Shown: one piece after another, positions 56,951 through 64,000 of the stretch
How positions within the stretch are numbered: position 1 is the stretch's first letter
How the letters are laid out: each line of letters opens with the position of its first letter
Assembly (NCBI GenBank): GCA_013347225.1
Contig: CP054595.1
Span: forward strand, 3,406,415 to 3,470,414
DNA length: 64,000 nucleotides
Direction: 5' to 3'
From: Candidatus Accumulibacter similis
GTDB taxonomy: Bacteria; Pseudomonadota; Gammaproteobacteria; Burkholderiales; Rhodocyclaceae
Program-made: the position numbers and the translations under genes
Notes under the pieces: generated by a model
Seen by the model: the letters and a program-made list of their open reading frames with translations, nothing else
What the model was told of the DNA's origin: nothing
Database searches by the model: none

Positions 56951-57628
56951 TCATGGCGCGGGCACGACGCGATAATAGACGCCGTTCGCGCCATAGGCGG
57001 GCAGGAACCAGGTATTGCCGACGATGAAGTACGTCGTGCCGTATTTCTGCACCGACGTCGCCCCGGGCGGCAGCGAGGCGTAGTTGGCTCCCATGGCATA
57101 GGCTGCTGCCGTCGTCGCGCTGCCGGCAGCGTAGCCCGAAGCATATGCGTTGCCCGTCGCCGCTGCGCTGTTGGCCGAAACGACCGCGGCGCCCGCGGCG
57201 ACGCCGACGACGGCGCCTGCCGCCGCTGCACAGCCAGCGCAGCCGGCCGCCGGGTAGTACGCCACCGCTGCCGGCGGATGATACGGGTAATAGGGAGCCG
57301 GCGGGCGATACGCTGCAGCCCCGTCGGGGGCGACATGATAGGCGCCGTCGCCGTAGCGCGCGGCGGTCGTGCCGCCATCCACGTTGGTGTGCTCGACGCC
57401 CTCACCATAGCGACCGGCGGTGCTGCCGCCATAGGCGTTGGTGTGCTCGGTGCCGCCGCCGAAGGCATGCTCCGTACTGCCACCCCAGGCATTCGTGTGC
57501 TCGGTGCCGACGCCAGCGACGTGCTCGGTGCTGCCGCCAAAGCGGTTGGCACTACCCCAGGCTGCCGCCTCGCCAACCAGCAACACGCCGCTGGCGAGGC
57601 CAGCCAGAGCGATGATCATCCTCTTCAT
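56951..57628 (-). CDS. Secreted repeat protein with GGSTEH/GGTEHTN motifs, unknown function
   Basis: A 225-residue exported protein. The signal peptide is residues 1-23 (LAGLASGVLLVGEAAA). Residues about 25-95 hold tandem copies of a Gly-rich unit, FGGSTEH, GVGTEHTN, WGGSTEH, GGGTEHTN, YGGSTAGRYGEGVEHTN. A Pro/Tyr stretch (YRPPAPYYPYHPP), an Ala/Gly-rich segment with GCAGC, and a C-terminal YGTTYFIVGNTWFLPAYG follow. The last part resembles DUF6515-like or 'YXWF' tails. It is 12 bases downstream of the DUF2092 gene on the same strand, so they are probably one operon. Function unknown. Confidence 0.6.
   Translation of the reverse strand: MKRMIIALAGLASGVLLVGEAAAWGSANRFGGSTEHVAGVGTEHTNAWGGSTEHAFGGGTEHTNAYGGSTAGRYGEGVEHTNVDGGTTAARYGDGAYHVAPDGAAAYRPPAPYYPYHPPAAVAYYPAAGCAGCAAAAGAVVGVAAGAAVVSANSAAATGNAYASGYAAGSATTAAAYAMGANYASLPPGATSVQKYGTTYFIVGNTWFLPAYGANGVYYRVVPAP
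57355..57555 (-). repeat. Tandem coding repeats in the secreted Gly-rich protein
   Basis: About seven imperfect copies of a 24-30 base unit encoding GG(S/T)EH(TN). His and Glu recur at fixed spacing, so the region could bind metal or form a stacked fold. The repeats are within a gene and have no spacers of CRISPR type. Confidence 0.65.
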
Positions 57629-57640
57629 GCCTTCGTCTCC

Positions 57641-58513
57641 TTACTGCGATCTGGCCGCTGCCGCGGCTGCCGGCTTCGCTGCCGGATGGGCAAACGGGAT
57701 GGCCACAGCGGTGGCCGACTTCGCCGTGGCGAAGTCGGTCGCTGCCACCACCGGGTCGACCTTCCAGTTCGACAACTCCATCTGATGGCGCTGGCGCAAC
57801 GGGTCACGTCGGTAAACCGCCCGCATCATTCGCGGCAGCTTGTCTTCGGTACCGATCCAGACCTGCATGAAGACCTCGTTGTTGGCAAAGGCCACCACTT
57901 GCGTCGTCGTCCCGCCGACGACCTTCGACTGGCCAACGAGGAACGCGTTCACCAGACCGGCGGTGAGGCTGGCGTAGGGATCGGCGAGCAGCACGTCGGC
58001 AAACGGGAAGTAGATGCCGGCATCCCGGAATGCCACTTTCAACGCCTCGTCGATCGTCGCCGGTGCGGCCGCCACGGCAGCGAAGTTCTCGGCCGGCGAA
58101 TAGGCGGTCATCGTCTTGCCGTCGAGGTAGAACTCAGAGGCCGGACCATCGCCGAGGGTCAGCACGCGCAGCCGGTCGGGGCGCTGCATCAGCACCTCGG
58201 ACATGGTCATGAACGCCAGCGGCGGACCGAGACGGCTCGGATGCTCATAGGTGACCTGCGCCGTGAATGACAGCGAACGTGCCGCCATCAGTCGGTCGCT
58301 CATCGCCTTCAGCAGATCCAGGGCGCGCTGTTCGAGAATCGGTTTGACGGCAGCCGCGGGAGCGGCCGTCGAACTCGTCGGTGGGGCGGCCTTGGCCGGT
58401 TTGGCCCCCTTGCCGCCCGCGGCATCGGCCGCCTGTGCCTGCATCCCGGCGGCGAGAAAGAACCCGGCAACAAGCATCGCGGCCCGCCGCCCCAGATGGT
58501 GAAGATCGATCAT
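57641..58513 (-). CDS. DUF2092 domain exported protein
   Basis: A 290-residue protein with a signal peptide (residues 1-29, ending AAGMQAQA) and an Ala/Pro-rich linker. A DUF2092 domain follows (from about 60): ALDLLKAMSDRLMAARSLSF, PDRLRVLTLGD and FYLDGKTMTAYSPAENFAAV. DUF2092 has a LolA/LolB-like fold and is found in periplasmic proteins of unknown role. GGAGAGAG precedes the ATG at 58513. It is probably co-transcribed with the repeat protein behind it. Confidence 0.82.
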   Translation of the reverse strand: MIDLHHLGRRAAMLVAGFFLAAGMQAQAADAAGGKGAKPAKAAPPTSSTAAPAAAVKPILEQRALDLLKAMSDRLMAARSLSFTAQVTYEHPSRLGPPLAFMTMSEVLMQRPDRLRVLTLGDGPASEFYLDGKTMTAYSPAENFAAVAAAPATIDEALKVAFRDAGIYFPFADVLLADPYASLTAGLVNAFLVGQSKVVGGTTTQVVAFANNEVFMQVWIGTEDKLPRMMRAVYRRDPLRQRHQMELSNWKVDPVVAATDFATAKSATAVAIPFAHPAAKPAAAAAARSQ

Positions 58514-58583
58514 CGACTCTCTCCGCAAGAAGGAAACCAGCGCGAGGAAACCACCCCGCCGGCAATGGCCGGGGCGCGCCCGC

Positions 58584-58871
58584 TCAGGGAATCATGCCAC
58601 ATTCGAACATCCTGTTGGCGATCGGCGCCGCCACGCGATTGATGAACTCGGTGCGCAGCGCCGGATCATTGCGCAACATCTGCAGCACCTCCTGCTCGCG
58701 CGGCGATTTCGGCTCCGACCGCTGCACCCACAGTTCCTGGCAGCTCGATTGCTGGTACTTCTGGACGACCCGGCCGGCAACCATGTCGAGAAGCGGATAC
58801 TGCTGTGCCCATGCGTAGCCGCCGGCGGCCGCCGCAGCAACCACCAGAACGGCGGGAAGGATTTTCTTCAT
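58584..58871 (-). CDS. Small exported protein of unknown function (95 aa)
   Basis: A 95-residue protein with an N-terminal hydrophobic segment (ILPAVLVVAAAAAGGYAWA) acting as signal peptide or anchor. Two Cys (SSCQELW and MFECGMIP) could form a disulfide in the periplasm. GGAGAAATGAC precedes the ATG at 58871. It sits between fadL and the DUF2092 gene, all on the minus strand. No family recognised. Confidence 0.6.
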   Translation of the reverse strand: MKKILPAVLVVAAAAAGGYAWAQQYPLLDMVAGRVVQKYQQSSCQELWVQRSEPKSPREQEVLQMLRNDPALRTEFINRVAAPIANRMFECGMIP

Positions 58872-58921
58872 GTCATTTCTCCATTCGTCATTCCGACCGG
58901 CGGCCTCATCGCCGTCCGGCA

Positions 58922-60259
58922 TCAGAACTTCCAGTTGAGGTTGGCGGCCATGAACAGCACGCCGGTGTTCCGGTAAGCGCCGTCCACGTCGCCGCGGCCG
59001 CCGAGACGGACCGGCAGCTCACCGTTCTTCTGCAGGTCGAGCGTGCCACCATAGACGTACTCGGCCGAAAGCCCCCAGTTGAAGGAGCGGTCGACCTCGT
59101 TCTGCACGCCGATGCCGAATCGCCAGGCGCTGTTGGCCGGCAGCAGCGGTGACTGGATGTCGCCGCTCTGGAAGGCCGAGTCGTAGGCAACGCCGAAATT
59201 CAGCAGCCACGGCTGCGAGATGCGGTACTGGCCGCCGAGCGCGACGTGCCAGGTGTCCTTGAAATCGAGGTCGGTCGTCAGGCTGGCCGGATTGTTGGTG
59301 TCCGAGATGCCGATATCCACCTCGCCGAACTTCGACCACTGCTGCCAGCCGACGCTGCCGAGCACCGCCCACTGGTCGTTCACCTGGTGGAAAGCGCTGG
59401 CCATCACCCCCTGCGGCACGTGGATGCCGAGATCGAGGTTGGCGCGCAACGCTCCGCGGCTCGCCAGAGCTGCCGCAAGGACCGGCGACAGTCCGGAAAA
59501 ATCGGGACGCGCCGAGAAGTCGAGCTTGACCTGCGAATTCCACGTCAGGCCGAGCCGGGTCGCCGGGTCGACCTCGTAAAGAAGCCCCAGATTCAAGCCC
59601 CAACCCCATTCGCGATCGCTCAGCTCGAGCCGGCCGTCGGCGCGGCCCGGAGCGCCGGGATTGTTGATCGCCACCTGCTGCTTCATGATGCCGAACATCG
59701 CGTTGACCGTCGCGCCGAGCGAGAGCCGGTCATTCACCTTGTAGGCGACCGAGGGCAAGAGCGACAGGCCGATCAGCGTGCCCTCCTGCCCGTAGTAACG
59801 GCCCAGCCAGCTCGTATCGTACTTCACCGCCAGACCGAAGTTGCCGGCGGTACCGAAGCCGACGGTCAGGTCGGGCGAAACCTGCTGCGTGATGAAGAAG
59901 CTGCCGCCGGGAAACCAGCCGATCGGGTTGCCGCCCTCGTTGCGGCCCAATTCCGGCGAGGTGCCCGAACCGCGCGAGAAATCGACGTCGCCGTAGAGCA
60001 GTTGTGCCGCCGCCAGCACCTGCGTTCCCGCCAGACGGGTCATTCCGGCCGGATTGGTGAGCACCGTCGACGCATCCTGCGCACGCGCGCCATAGCCCGC
60101 CGAAGCCAGGCCGACATCCGCAGTCCCGACCTCGTAGAGGCTGAGGCCGCCGGCACCGGCCTCGCCAACGGCGACCACGAGCAGGCTCGCGACCATCGCC
60201 AGCCGTCGCGCCCGATTGCTCAAGCGCCGCCGTCCGGCGGCCTGTTGGCTGTCCCGCAT
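58922..60259 (-). CDS. FadL/OmpP1/TodX family outer-membrane transporter
   Basis: A 445-residue beta-barrel transporter for hydrophobic compounds such as long-chain fatty acids. The signal peptide (LAMVASLLVVAVGEAGA) is followed by the mature start GGLSLYEVGTADVGLASAGYGARAQDASTVLTNPAGM. This NPAGM segment near the N-terminus is the FadL hatch signature. The protein ends in the aromatic residue F (ANLNWKF), as outer-membrane barrels do. The start may be 60259 or 60277; GGGGAGGG lies close upstream. It leads a run of minus-strand envelope genes. Confidence 0.92.
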   Translation of the reverse strand: MRDSQQAAGRRRLSNRARRLAMVASLLVVAVGEAGAGGLSLYEVGTADVGLASAGYGARAQDASTVLTNPAGMTRLAGTQVLAAAQLLYGDVDFSRGSGTSPELGRNEGGNPIGWFPGGSFFITQQVSPDLTVGFGTAGNFGLAVKYDTSWLGRYYGQEGTLIGLSLLPSVAYKVNDRLSLGATVNAMFGIMKQQVAINNPGAPGRADGRLELSDREWGWGLNLGLLYEVDPATRLGLTWNSQVKLDFSARPDFSGLSPVLAAALASRGALRANLDLGIHVPQGVMASAFHQVNDQWAVLGSVGWQQWSKFGEVDIGISDTNNPASLTTDLDFKDTWHVALGGQYRISQPWLLNFGVAYDSAFQSGDIQSPLLPANSAWRFGIGVQNEVDRSFNWGLSAEYVYGGTLDLQKNGELPVRLGGRGDVDGAYRNTGVLFMAANLNWKF

Positions 60260-60337
60260 CACTTCCCTCCCCCTCACTCGCTCAAGGGCTGCAACAGGCC
60301 GCGAGCGCCGACCAGCGGCTGCAGGCAGCCCGGTGGA

Positions 60338-60898
60338 TCACTTGACGCGCAGAACGACTTCGATGCGCCGGTTCTTCGCCCGGCCCTGTGCCGTATCGTT
60401 CGGCGCCACCGGCTGGTACTGCCCATAGCCGGCGGCGACGAGATTCGTCGGATCGACTCCCTGCGCCTGCAGGTAGCGGACCACGTCGACGGCTCGCGCC
60501 GCCGACAGATCCCAGTTCGTCGGGTAGCGGCCGCGCAGCGCGGGGCCGATCGGCTCGCTGTCGGTGTAGCCCTGGACGCTGATCCAGTGACCGCTGAGGG
60601 CAGCCAGCGTCGGTACCGCCTGGGCAAGCGTACCGCGGCCCTTGGCATGCATCTCGGCGCTGCCCGAGGCGAAGAGGATCTCGTCGACGAAGGTGACCAC
60701 CAGGCGATCGCTGAGCTGCCGGATCTGCACCTGATCAGCGGCGATCTCGGTCCGCAGTTGCTGGTTCAGCGCCAGATACTGTTGTTCGAGCGCCACCGTC
60801 TTCTGCGTCTGCTGCACCTGCTGATCGTAAGTCTGCTGCGAGACGCAGCCCGCCAGGGCGAGTGCGCCGATCGGCACTGCGAGTTTCCAGGATCTCAT
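60338..60898 (-). CDS. OmpA-family peptidoglycan-binding lipoprotein
   Basis: A 186-residue lipoprotein. The lipobox is ALALAGCVS (Cys18), a coiled coil follows (about 22-60), and the rest is an OmpA C-terminal domain. It has FVDEILFASGSAEMHAKG, VQGYTDSEPIGP, NWDLSAARAVDVVRYL and GQAKNRR-like ending GRAKNRRIEVVLR. These bind peptidoglycan diaminopimelate. It precedes fadL on the same strand, 78 bases away. Confidence 0.9.
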   Translation of the reverse strand: MRSWKLAVPIGALALAGCVSQQTYDQQVQQTQKTVALEQQYLALNQQLRTEIAADQVQIRQLSDRLVVTFVDEILFASGSAEMHAKGRGTLAQAVPTLAALSGHWISVQGYTDSEPIGPALRGRYPTNWDLSAARAVDVVRYLQAQGVDPTNLVAAGYGQYQPVAPNDTAQGRAKNRRIEVVLRVK

Positions 60899-60986
60899 GC
60901 ATTCCCTCCGAACAAGAGCCGTTGCAAGGAGACGGGCCCCGCCTTGACCGCCCTCCGGCAGAACCGCCGCGGCAAGGATAACCCGT

Positions 60987-61649
60987 TCACGGCGCGATTG
61001 CCACCCTCGCCGCCGCCTGGTAGGGCTGCAGGAACTCGACCGCGCCATGGAAGATCAACCCCATTCCCATTGCTGCGACAAAGAAGCCGACGATGCGCGT
61101 CGCCGCGTCGATCCCCTGCCGGCCAATGCGGCGCAGGATCGGCTTGGCGTAGGTCAGCGAGAGCCAGGTCATCGCCATGCAGGCGACGATCGCCGCACTG
61201 GCGGCCACGAAGTGCATCAGTTCGCCGGGCGACTGCTTGATCGTCGACGCCATGCTGATCAGCGTCGCGATCGCGCCGGGGCCGAACATGATCGGCATCG
61301 CCAGCGGCACGAAGGCGATATTGCCGTCGTCGTCGTTGCCGCGCGGGATGATGCCACCGGAAGCGGGCGGGTTGAAGAGCTCGAACCCGACACGCGTCAG
61401 GATGACGCCGCCGACCACCCGCACCATGCTCAGTGGCACGTCGAAGACGCGCAGCAGGAGCGTGCCGAAGAGCAGGAAGAAGAAGCTGAGCAGCAGCGCG
61501 TACAGGCAGGCCTGCCGCGCCACTCGCCTCTGCTCGTCGGCCGGTTTGCCGTCGATCAGCCCGAGATAGACCGGAATCGCCTCGAGCGGGTTGATGATCG
61601 CCAGCAGGGTGGTGAACAGGCTGATGAAGAGGCTGACTTCGGGCGTCAT
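60987..61649 (-). CDS. MarC family integral membrane protein
   Basis: A 220-residue protein with six spans of the MarC/UPF0056 family, small membrane proteins without an agreed function. Signature segments are LLAIINPLEAIPVYLGL near the start, RVVGGVILTRVGFELF in the middle and PLAMPIMFGPGAIATLI. MarC itself lies by the mar locus in E. coli but is not needed for resistance. It is a single gene upstream of the OmpA lipoprotein. Confidence 0.9.
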   Translation of the reverse strand: MTPEVSLFISLFTTLLAIINPLEAIPVYLGLIDGKPADEQRRVARQACLYALLLSFFFLLFGTLLLRVFDVPLSMVRVVGGVILTRVGFELFNPPASGGIIPRGNDDDGNIAFVPLAMPIMFGPGAIATLISMASTIKQSPGELMHFVAASAAIVACMAMTWLSLTYAKPILRRIGRQGIDAATRIVGFFVAAMGMGLIFHGAVEFLQPYQAAARVAIAP

Positions 61650-61930
61650 GCAGGCTCCGCAGAACGTGGCCAGTCATCGAAGTCGCTCGCGGCGAGGCCT
61701 GCACACCGTCCAGCCAGGCCCCATGGCAAGACTGCCAGCGAACGCGGCCGAGACGATACCACAAGCACGATGCTCCGGGGAGCCAGTCGGCCGCTGCCAA
61801 TCGCCAGCGGCTTGTCGAGCGGCGAACGGCACGCGCCCGTTTGCCAGTGTCCCACGACCGGAAGACAGAGCATTCGCCAAGCCCGAGCGATGGACCCGGA
61901 AAGCCATTCTTGCCGCGTCGGATCCGCACG
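61650..61930. other. Long intergenic region without recognised gene
   Basis: Part of the 444-base divergent gap between marC and the PEP-CTERM gene. Reading frames crossing it are low quality. Towards its right end the base composition turns AT-rich, marking the regulatory region of the PEP-CTERM gene. Confidence 0.5.
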
Positions 61931-61931
61931 G

Positions 61932-61948
61932 TGTCGGCAAATTTGACA
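61932..61948 (+). promoter_or_regulatory. Candidate enhancer site for the PEP-CTERM gene
   Basis: A short dyad TGTCGGCAAATTTGACA lies about 53 bases upstream of the -24 element of the sigma-54 promoter, a usual distance for the enhancer-binding protein of such a promoter (PrsR in PEP-CTERM systems). One copy only; speculative. Confidence 0.3.
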
Positions 61949-61999
61949 GGTCGACCAAGTGGAAGAAAGAAAAGCATGTAATAACTGTGACTTATGAAC

Positions 62000-62014
62000 T
62001 GGCATCACATTTGC
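62000..62014 (+). promoter_or_regulatory. Sigma-54 (-24/-12) promoter of the PEP-CTERM gene
   Basis: TGGCATCACATTTGC: the invariant GG (62001-62002) and GC (62013-62014) are exactly 10 bases apart, and the flanks match the TGGCA-N6-TTGC consensus well, followed by TTATA. It leaves a leader of about 70 bases before the start codon. PEP-CTERM genes are known to be driven by RpoN with the PrsK/PrsR pair in Zoogloea, so the site fits the gene behind it. Confidence 0.75.
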
Positions 62015-62093
62015 TTATACATTCCCGCGAACGGCCCGCTTCAATCCCTGAAGCGCGTTCGATCCAATTGTTCCATACCATACGGAGGGTTCC

Positions 62094-62651
62094 ATGTCAT
62101 TTTCGCACCTTGCCAAGTCCTCGCTTGCTGCCGCAAGCGTGGCCGTCCTCGGACTCATCGGCAGCTCGGCCCATGCCGCGCTGCCGCCTTTGGTCGCGCC
62201 TGCCTGCAGCAGCGGCGACATCAGCGGCGCTTCGTTCATCAGCTGTGCCGGCTACTACGCGGGCAATCTGATCAGCAACAATCCCACCGACCTGGGCTAC
62301 GTTGACCAGATCCTCGCCAGCCTCGGCCTGCCCGGCACCGGCGGCACTTGGCTCGAGAAGCTCACCCCGCTCAGCGGCGCGACCTCGATCAACTTCAGCA
62401 CGCCGCTGAACGGGATCACCTACATCGGCATCCACCGCGGTGGCGGCGGCACCGGCGAGAATGGCACGGCCTTCTACAAGATCGACGCCGGTGTCGGCAC
62501 CAACCTCGACGTCATCACCTACAACCTGACGGCGTCGTCGAACGCGGCCCTGTATGCGACCGCGCCGGTACCGGAGCCGGAAGCGTACGCCATGTTGATG
62601 GCTGGCCTCGGGCTCGTGGGCTGGATGGCAAGGCGCCGGCAGCAACCCTGA
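62094..62651 (+). CDS. PEP-CTERM sorting-domain protein
   Basis: A 185-residue exported protein. The signal peptide is residues 1-28 (AAASVAVLGLIGSSAHA). The body is a beta-rich, Gly/Asn/Thr-rich domain with one Cys pair (APACSSG and ISCAGYY). The C-terminus is a full PEP-CTERM signal: PVPEPEAYAMLMAGLGLVGW then MARRRQQ. Exosortase cleaves such proteins for delivery to the cell surface or extracellular matrix, which in floc formers helps aggregation. GGAGGGTTCC precedes the ATG. It is a single gene with its own sigma-54 promoter; the exosortase is not in this window. Confidence 0.92.
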   Translation: MSFSHLAKSSLAAASVAVLGLIGSSAHAALPPLVAPACSSGDISGASFISCAGYYAGNLISNNPTDLGYVDQILASLGLPGTGGTWLEKLTPLSGATSINFSTPLNGITYIGIHRGGGGTGENGTAFYKIDAGVGTNLDVITYNLTASSNAALYATAPVPEPEAYAMLMAGLGLVGWMARRRQQP

Positions 62652-62657
62652 CCCGGC

Positions 62658-62693
62658 CCGGCACGGCCTGCTGCCCGTGCAGCGACGTGCCGG
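62658..62693 (+). terminator. Hairpin downstream of the PEP-CTERM gene
   Basis: CCGGCACG and CGTGCCGG can form an 8-bp stem enclosing a second possible stem (GCACGG/CCGTGC). No T-tract follows; it may be a factor-dependent end or a stabilising structure. The following 250 bases up to the cls gene show nothing else. Confidence 0.4.
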
Positions 62694-62948
62694 ACACCCG
62701 GCAGCCAGGCGTGCCACCCGGCGCGTCTGGCAAGCCGGATGAACTTGCCACGGACGATACTCCTCCCGGTGATCGGCAGCAGTCAGCCGTCATCGTCCCG
62801 CCCTGCCACGGCCGTCGCCATCGCCGGCGACACGCAGGGGACGCCTGCCCGGCGGATTGGCGGACCAGGCGGCGGAAGCGGCGAAAACGCACGCTCGGCG
62901 AACGATCCGCCTTGACCGCCCGCGGAGCGCGGCCGCATACTCGCCGGC

Positions 62949-64000
62949 ATGTTTCTCAGCTTCCTGTACGGCGTCTACATCCTGTTGGCGGTGGCTGTCG
63001 CACTGCGCATCTTCTCCCATCGCAGTTCGCGTGGAACGGCGCTCGCATGGTTGCTGCTGGTCATTCTCGTGCCGGCGATCGGCGCCCTGATGTATCTCCT
63101 GATCGGCGAAAGACGTCTCGGCAGGACCTGGATGCAGCGTGCGATCAACCTGCAGCCGCAGGTCGTGCGCTGGGCACGAGGCATCCCGGCGACCGACATC
63201 GTGCCATCGGGCAGCCTGAGCAGCGCCGCCGAGAGCATCAGCCGGCTCGCGACCGGTCTCGCTGGCCTGCCGGTGATGGCCGGGCACCGACTGCGCCTGC
63301 TTGCCGACAGCGAAACGGTCATCCGTTCGCTGATCGCCGACATCAACGCTGCCCGCAGTTCGGTACACCTCGAGTTCTACATCTGGAACCCCGGCGGCTT
63401 CGTCGAAGACCTGGTGACGGCGCTGGCCAACGCCGCGGAACGCGGTGTCAGCTGCCGGGCGCTGATGGATTCGCTGGGCAGCCGGCCGTTCTTCCGTTCC
63501 GCGGCGATCGAGCGTCTGCGCGAGGCCGGCGTCGAGGTCATCGAGGTCCTGCCGGTGAATCCGCTGCGCGCCCTCTTCGTCCGCCTCGACCTGCGCGACC
63601 ACCGCAAGATTGCCGTCATCGACCGCGGCGTCGCCTACACGGGCAGCATGAACATCGCCGACCCACGCTTCTTCAAGCAGGACGCCGGCGTCGGTGAATG
63701 GGTCGATGCCATGGTCCGCATCGAGGGACCAGCGGCCTGGGCCCTCGAAGCCGTCTCGCTGTCGCTGACCGCGCTGCAGACCGGCCATGACTTCTCCCCG
63801 CCCGAACCGCCGATCCTCTCGCTGACCGACAATTGCCGCGTCCAGATCTTCCCCTCCGGACCACAGACCTCCACCCGCCACATCGAGGAACTACTATTGA
63901 CGGCGATCTACTCGGCGCGCCGCGAGATCGTCCTCACCACCCCCTACTTCGTTCCCAGCGAGACGCTGTTCACCGCCCTGCGCTCCGCCGCCACGCGCGG
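62949..64000 (+). CDS. Cardiolipin synthase (phospholipase D family), 3' end outside window
   Basis: An open frame of 350 codons running off the window end. Two N-terminal membrane spans (FLYGVYILLAVAVALRIF and LAWLLLVILVPAIGALMYLL) are followed by the PLD domain: SSVHLEFYIWNPGG and the first HKD motif HRKIAVIDRGVAYTGSMN. A second PLD repeat begins with LLTAIYSARREIVLTTPYFV; its HKD motif lies beyond the end. This is the ClsA-type layout; the enzyme joins phosphatidylglycerols into cardiolipin in the inner membrane. The start ATG lies directly before the first span. Confidence 0.92.
   Translation, partial: MFLSFLYGVYILLAVAVALRIFSHRSSRGTALAWLLLVILVPAIGALMYLLIGERRLGRTWMQRAINLQPQVVRWARGIPATDIVPSGSLSSAAESISRLATGLAGLPVMAGHRLRLLADSETVIRSLIADINAARSSVHLEFYIWNPGGFVEDLVTALANAAERGVSCRALMDSLGSRPFFRSAAIERLREAGVEVIEVLPVNPLRALFVRLDLRDHRKIAVIDRGVAYTGSMNIADPRFFKQDAGVGEWVDAMVRIEGPAAWALEAVSLSLTALQTGHDFSPPEPPILSLTDNCRVQIFPSGPQTSTRHIEELLLTAIYSARREIVLTTPYFVPSETLFTALRSAATR

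Noticed and set aside
57355..57555. Regularly spaced repeats as a CRISPR array
   Set aside because: The unit is coding, short and without unique spacers, and no cas genes are near.

Overview
The window is a high-GC bacterial chromosome segment whose gene content and order point to a betaproteobacterium of the Rhodocyclales, most like 'Candidatus Accumulibacter' or a close relative. The core order TPR protein, lolB, ispE, tRNA-Gln, prs, rplY, pth, ychF is a betaproteobacterial arrangement. The storage genes (polyphosphate kinase 2, phasin, wax ester synthase/diacylglycerol acyltransferase) and a PEP-CTERM protein with a sigma-54 type promoter fit a floc-forming polyphosphate accumulator. The genus is inferred from proteins and gene order, not from a marker gene.

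Layout. 0-6 kb: divergent folE, dienoyl-CoA isomerase-like protein, RluA-type pseudouridine synthase, DUF4124 protein, NnrS, an MFS transporter. 6.2-8.4 kb: scar of an integrated element, namely the 3' part of a tyrosine recombinase beside tRNA-Ser, cut by an IS3-family element that also truncates an unknown gene. 8.5-16 kb: serS, rarA, WS/DGAT, phasin, GcvA-like regulator, thioesterase. 15.9-22.9 kb: a signalling operon with a small membrane protein, a CbrA-like symporter-histidine kinase, a lone receiver, a degenerate kinase fused to a DEDDh exonuclease, and a CBS-DUF294 protein. 23-30 kb: menB, menC, a UvrD-like helicase, a dynamin-like GTPase, mutM. 30-37 kb: the conserved housekeeping block.

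37-48 kb is about sulfur. A sulfate-import operon (sbp-cysT-cysW-cysA-cysB, with cysT frameshifted) is followed by half a rhodanese, cysK, and a reactive-sulfur module: TauE/SafE exporter and persulfide dioxygenase on one side, and a BigR/SqrR-type persulfide-sensing repressor, two YeeE/YedE transporters, OsmC and a DUF3365 haem protein on the other. The two arms share a 37-bp AT-rich region with two fully overlapping divergent promoters.

48-64 kb is mostly envelope: a decayed PEP-CTERM gene, a large MscK-like channel, outer-membrane and SYLF proteins, a SulP transporter, PPK2, a secreted repeat-protein/DUF2092/FadL/OmpA cluster, MarC, an intact PEP-CTERM gene and the start of a cardiolipin synthase. 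Between sulP and ppk2 lies a relic of a diversity-generating retroelement: a broken reverse transcriptase with its YVDD motif, running in frame into an Asn-codon-rich template repeat of the formylglycine-generating-enzyme type. This relic, the kinase-exonuclease locus, the shared sulfur promoter and the sigma-54 PEP-CTERM promoter are the most interesting items. I found no CRISPR array, rRNA gene or intact prophage.
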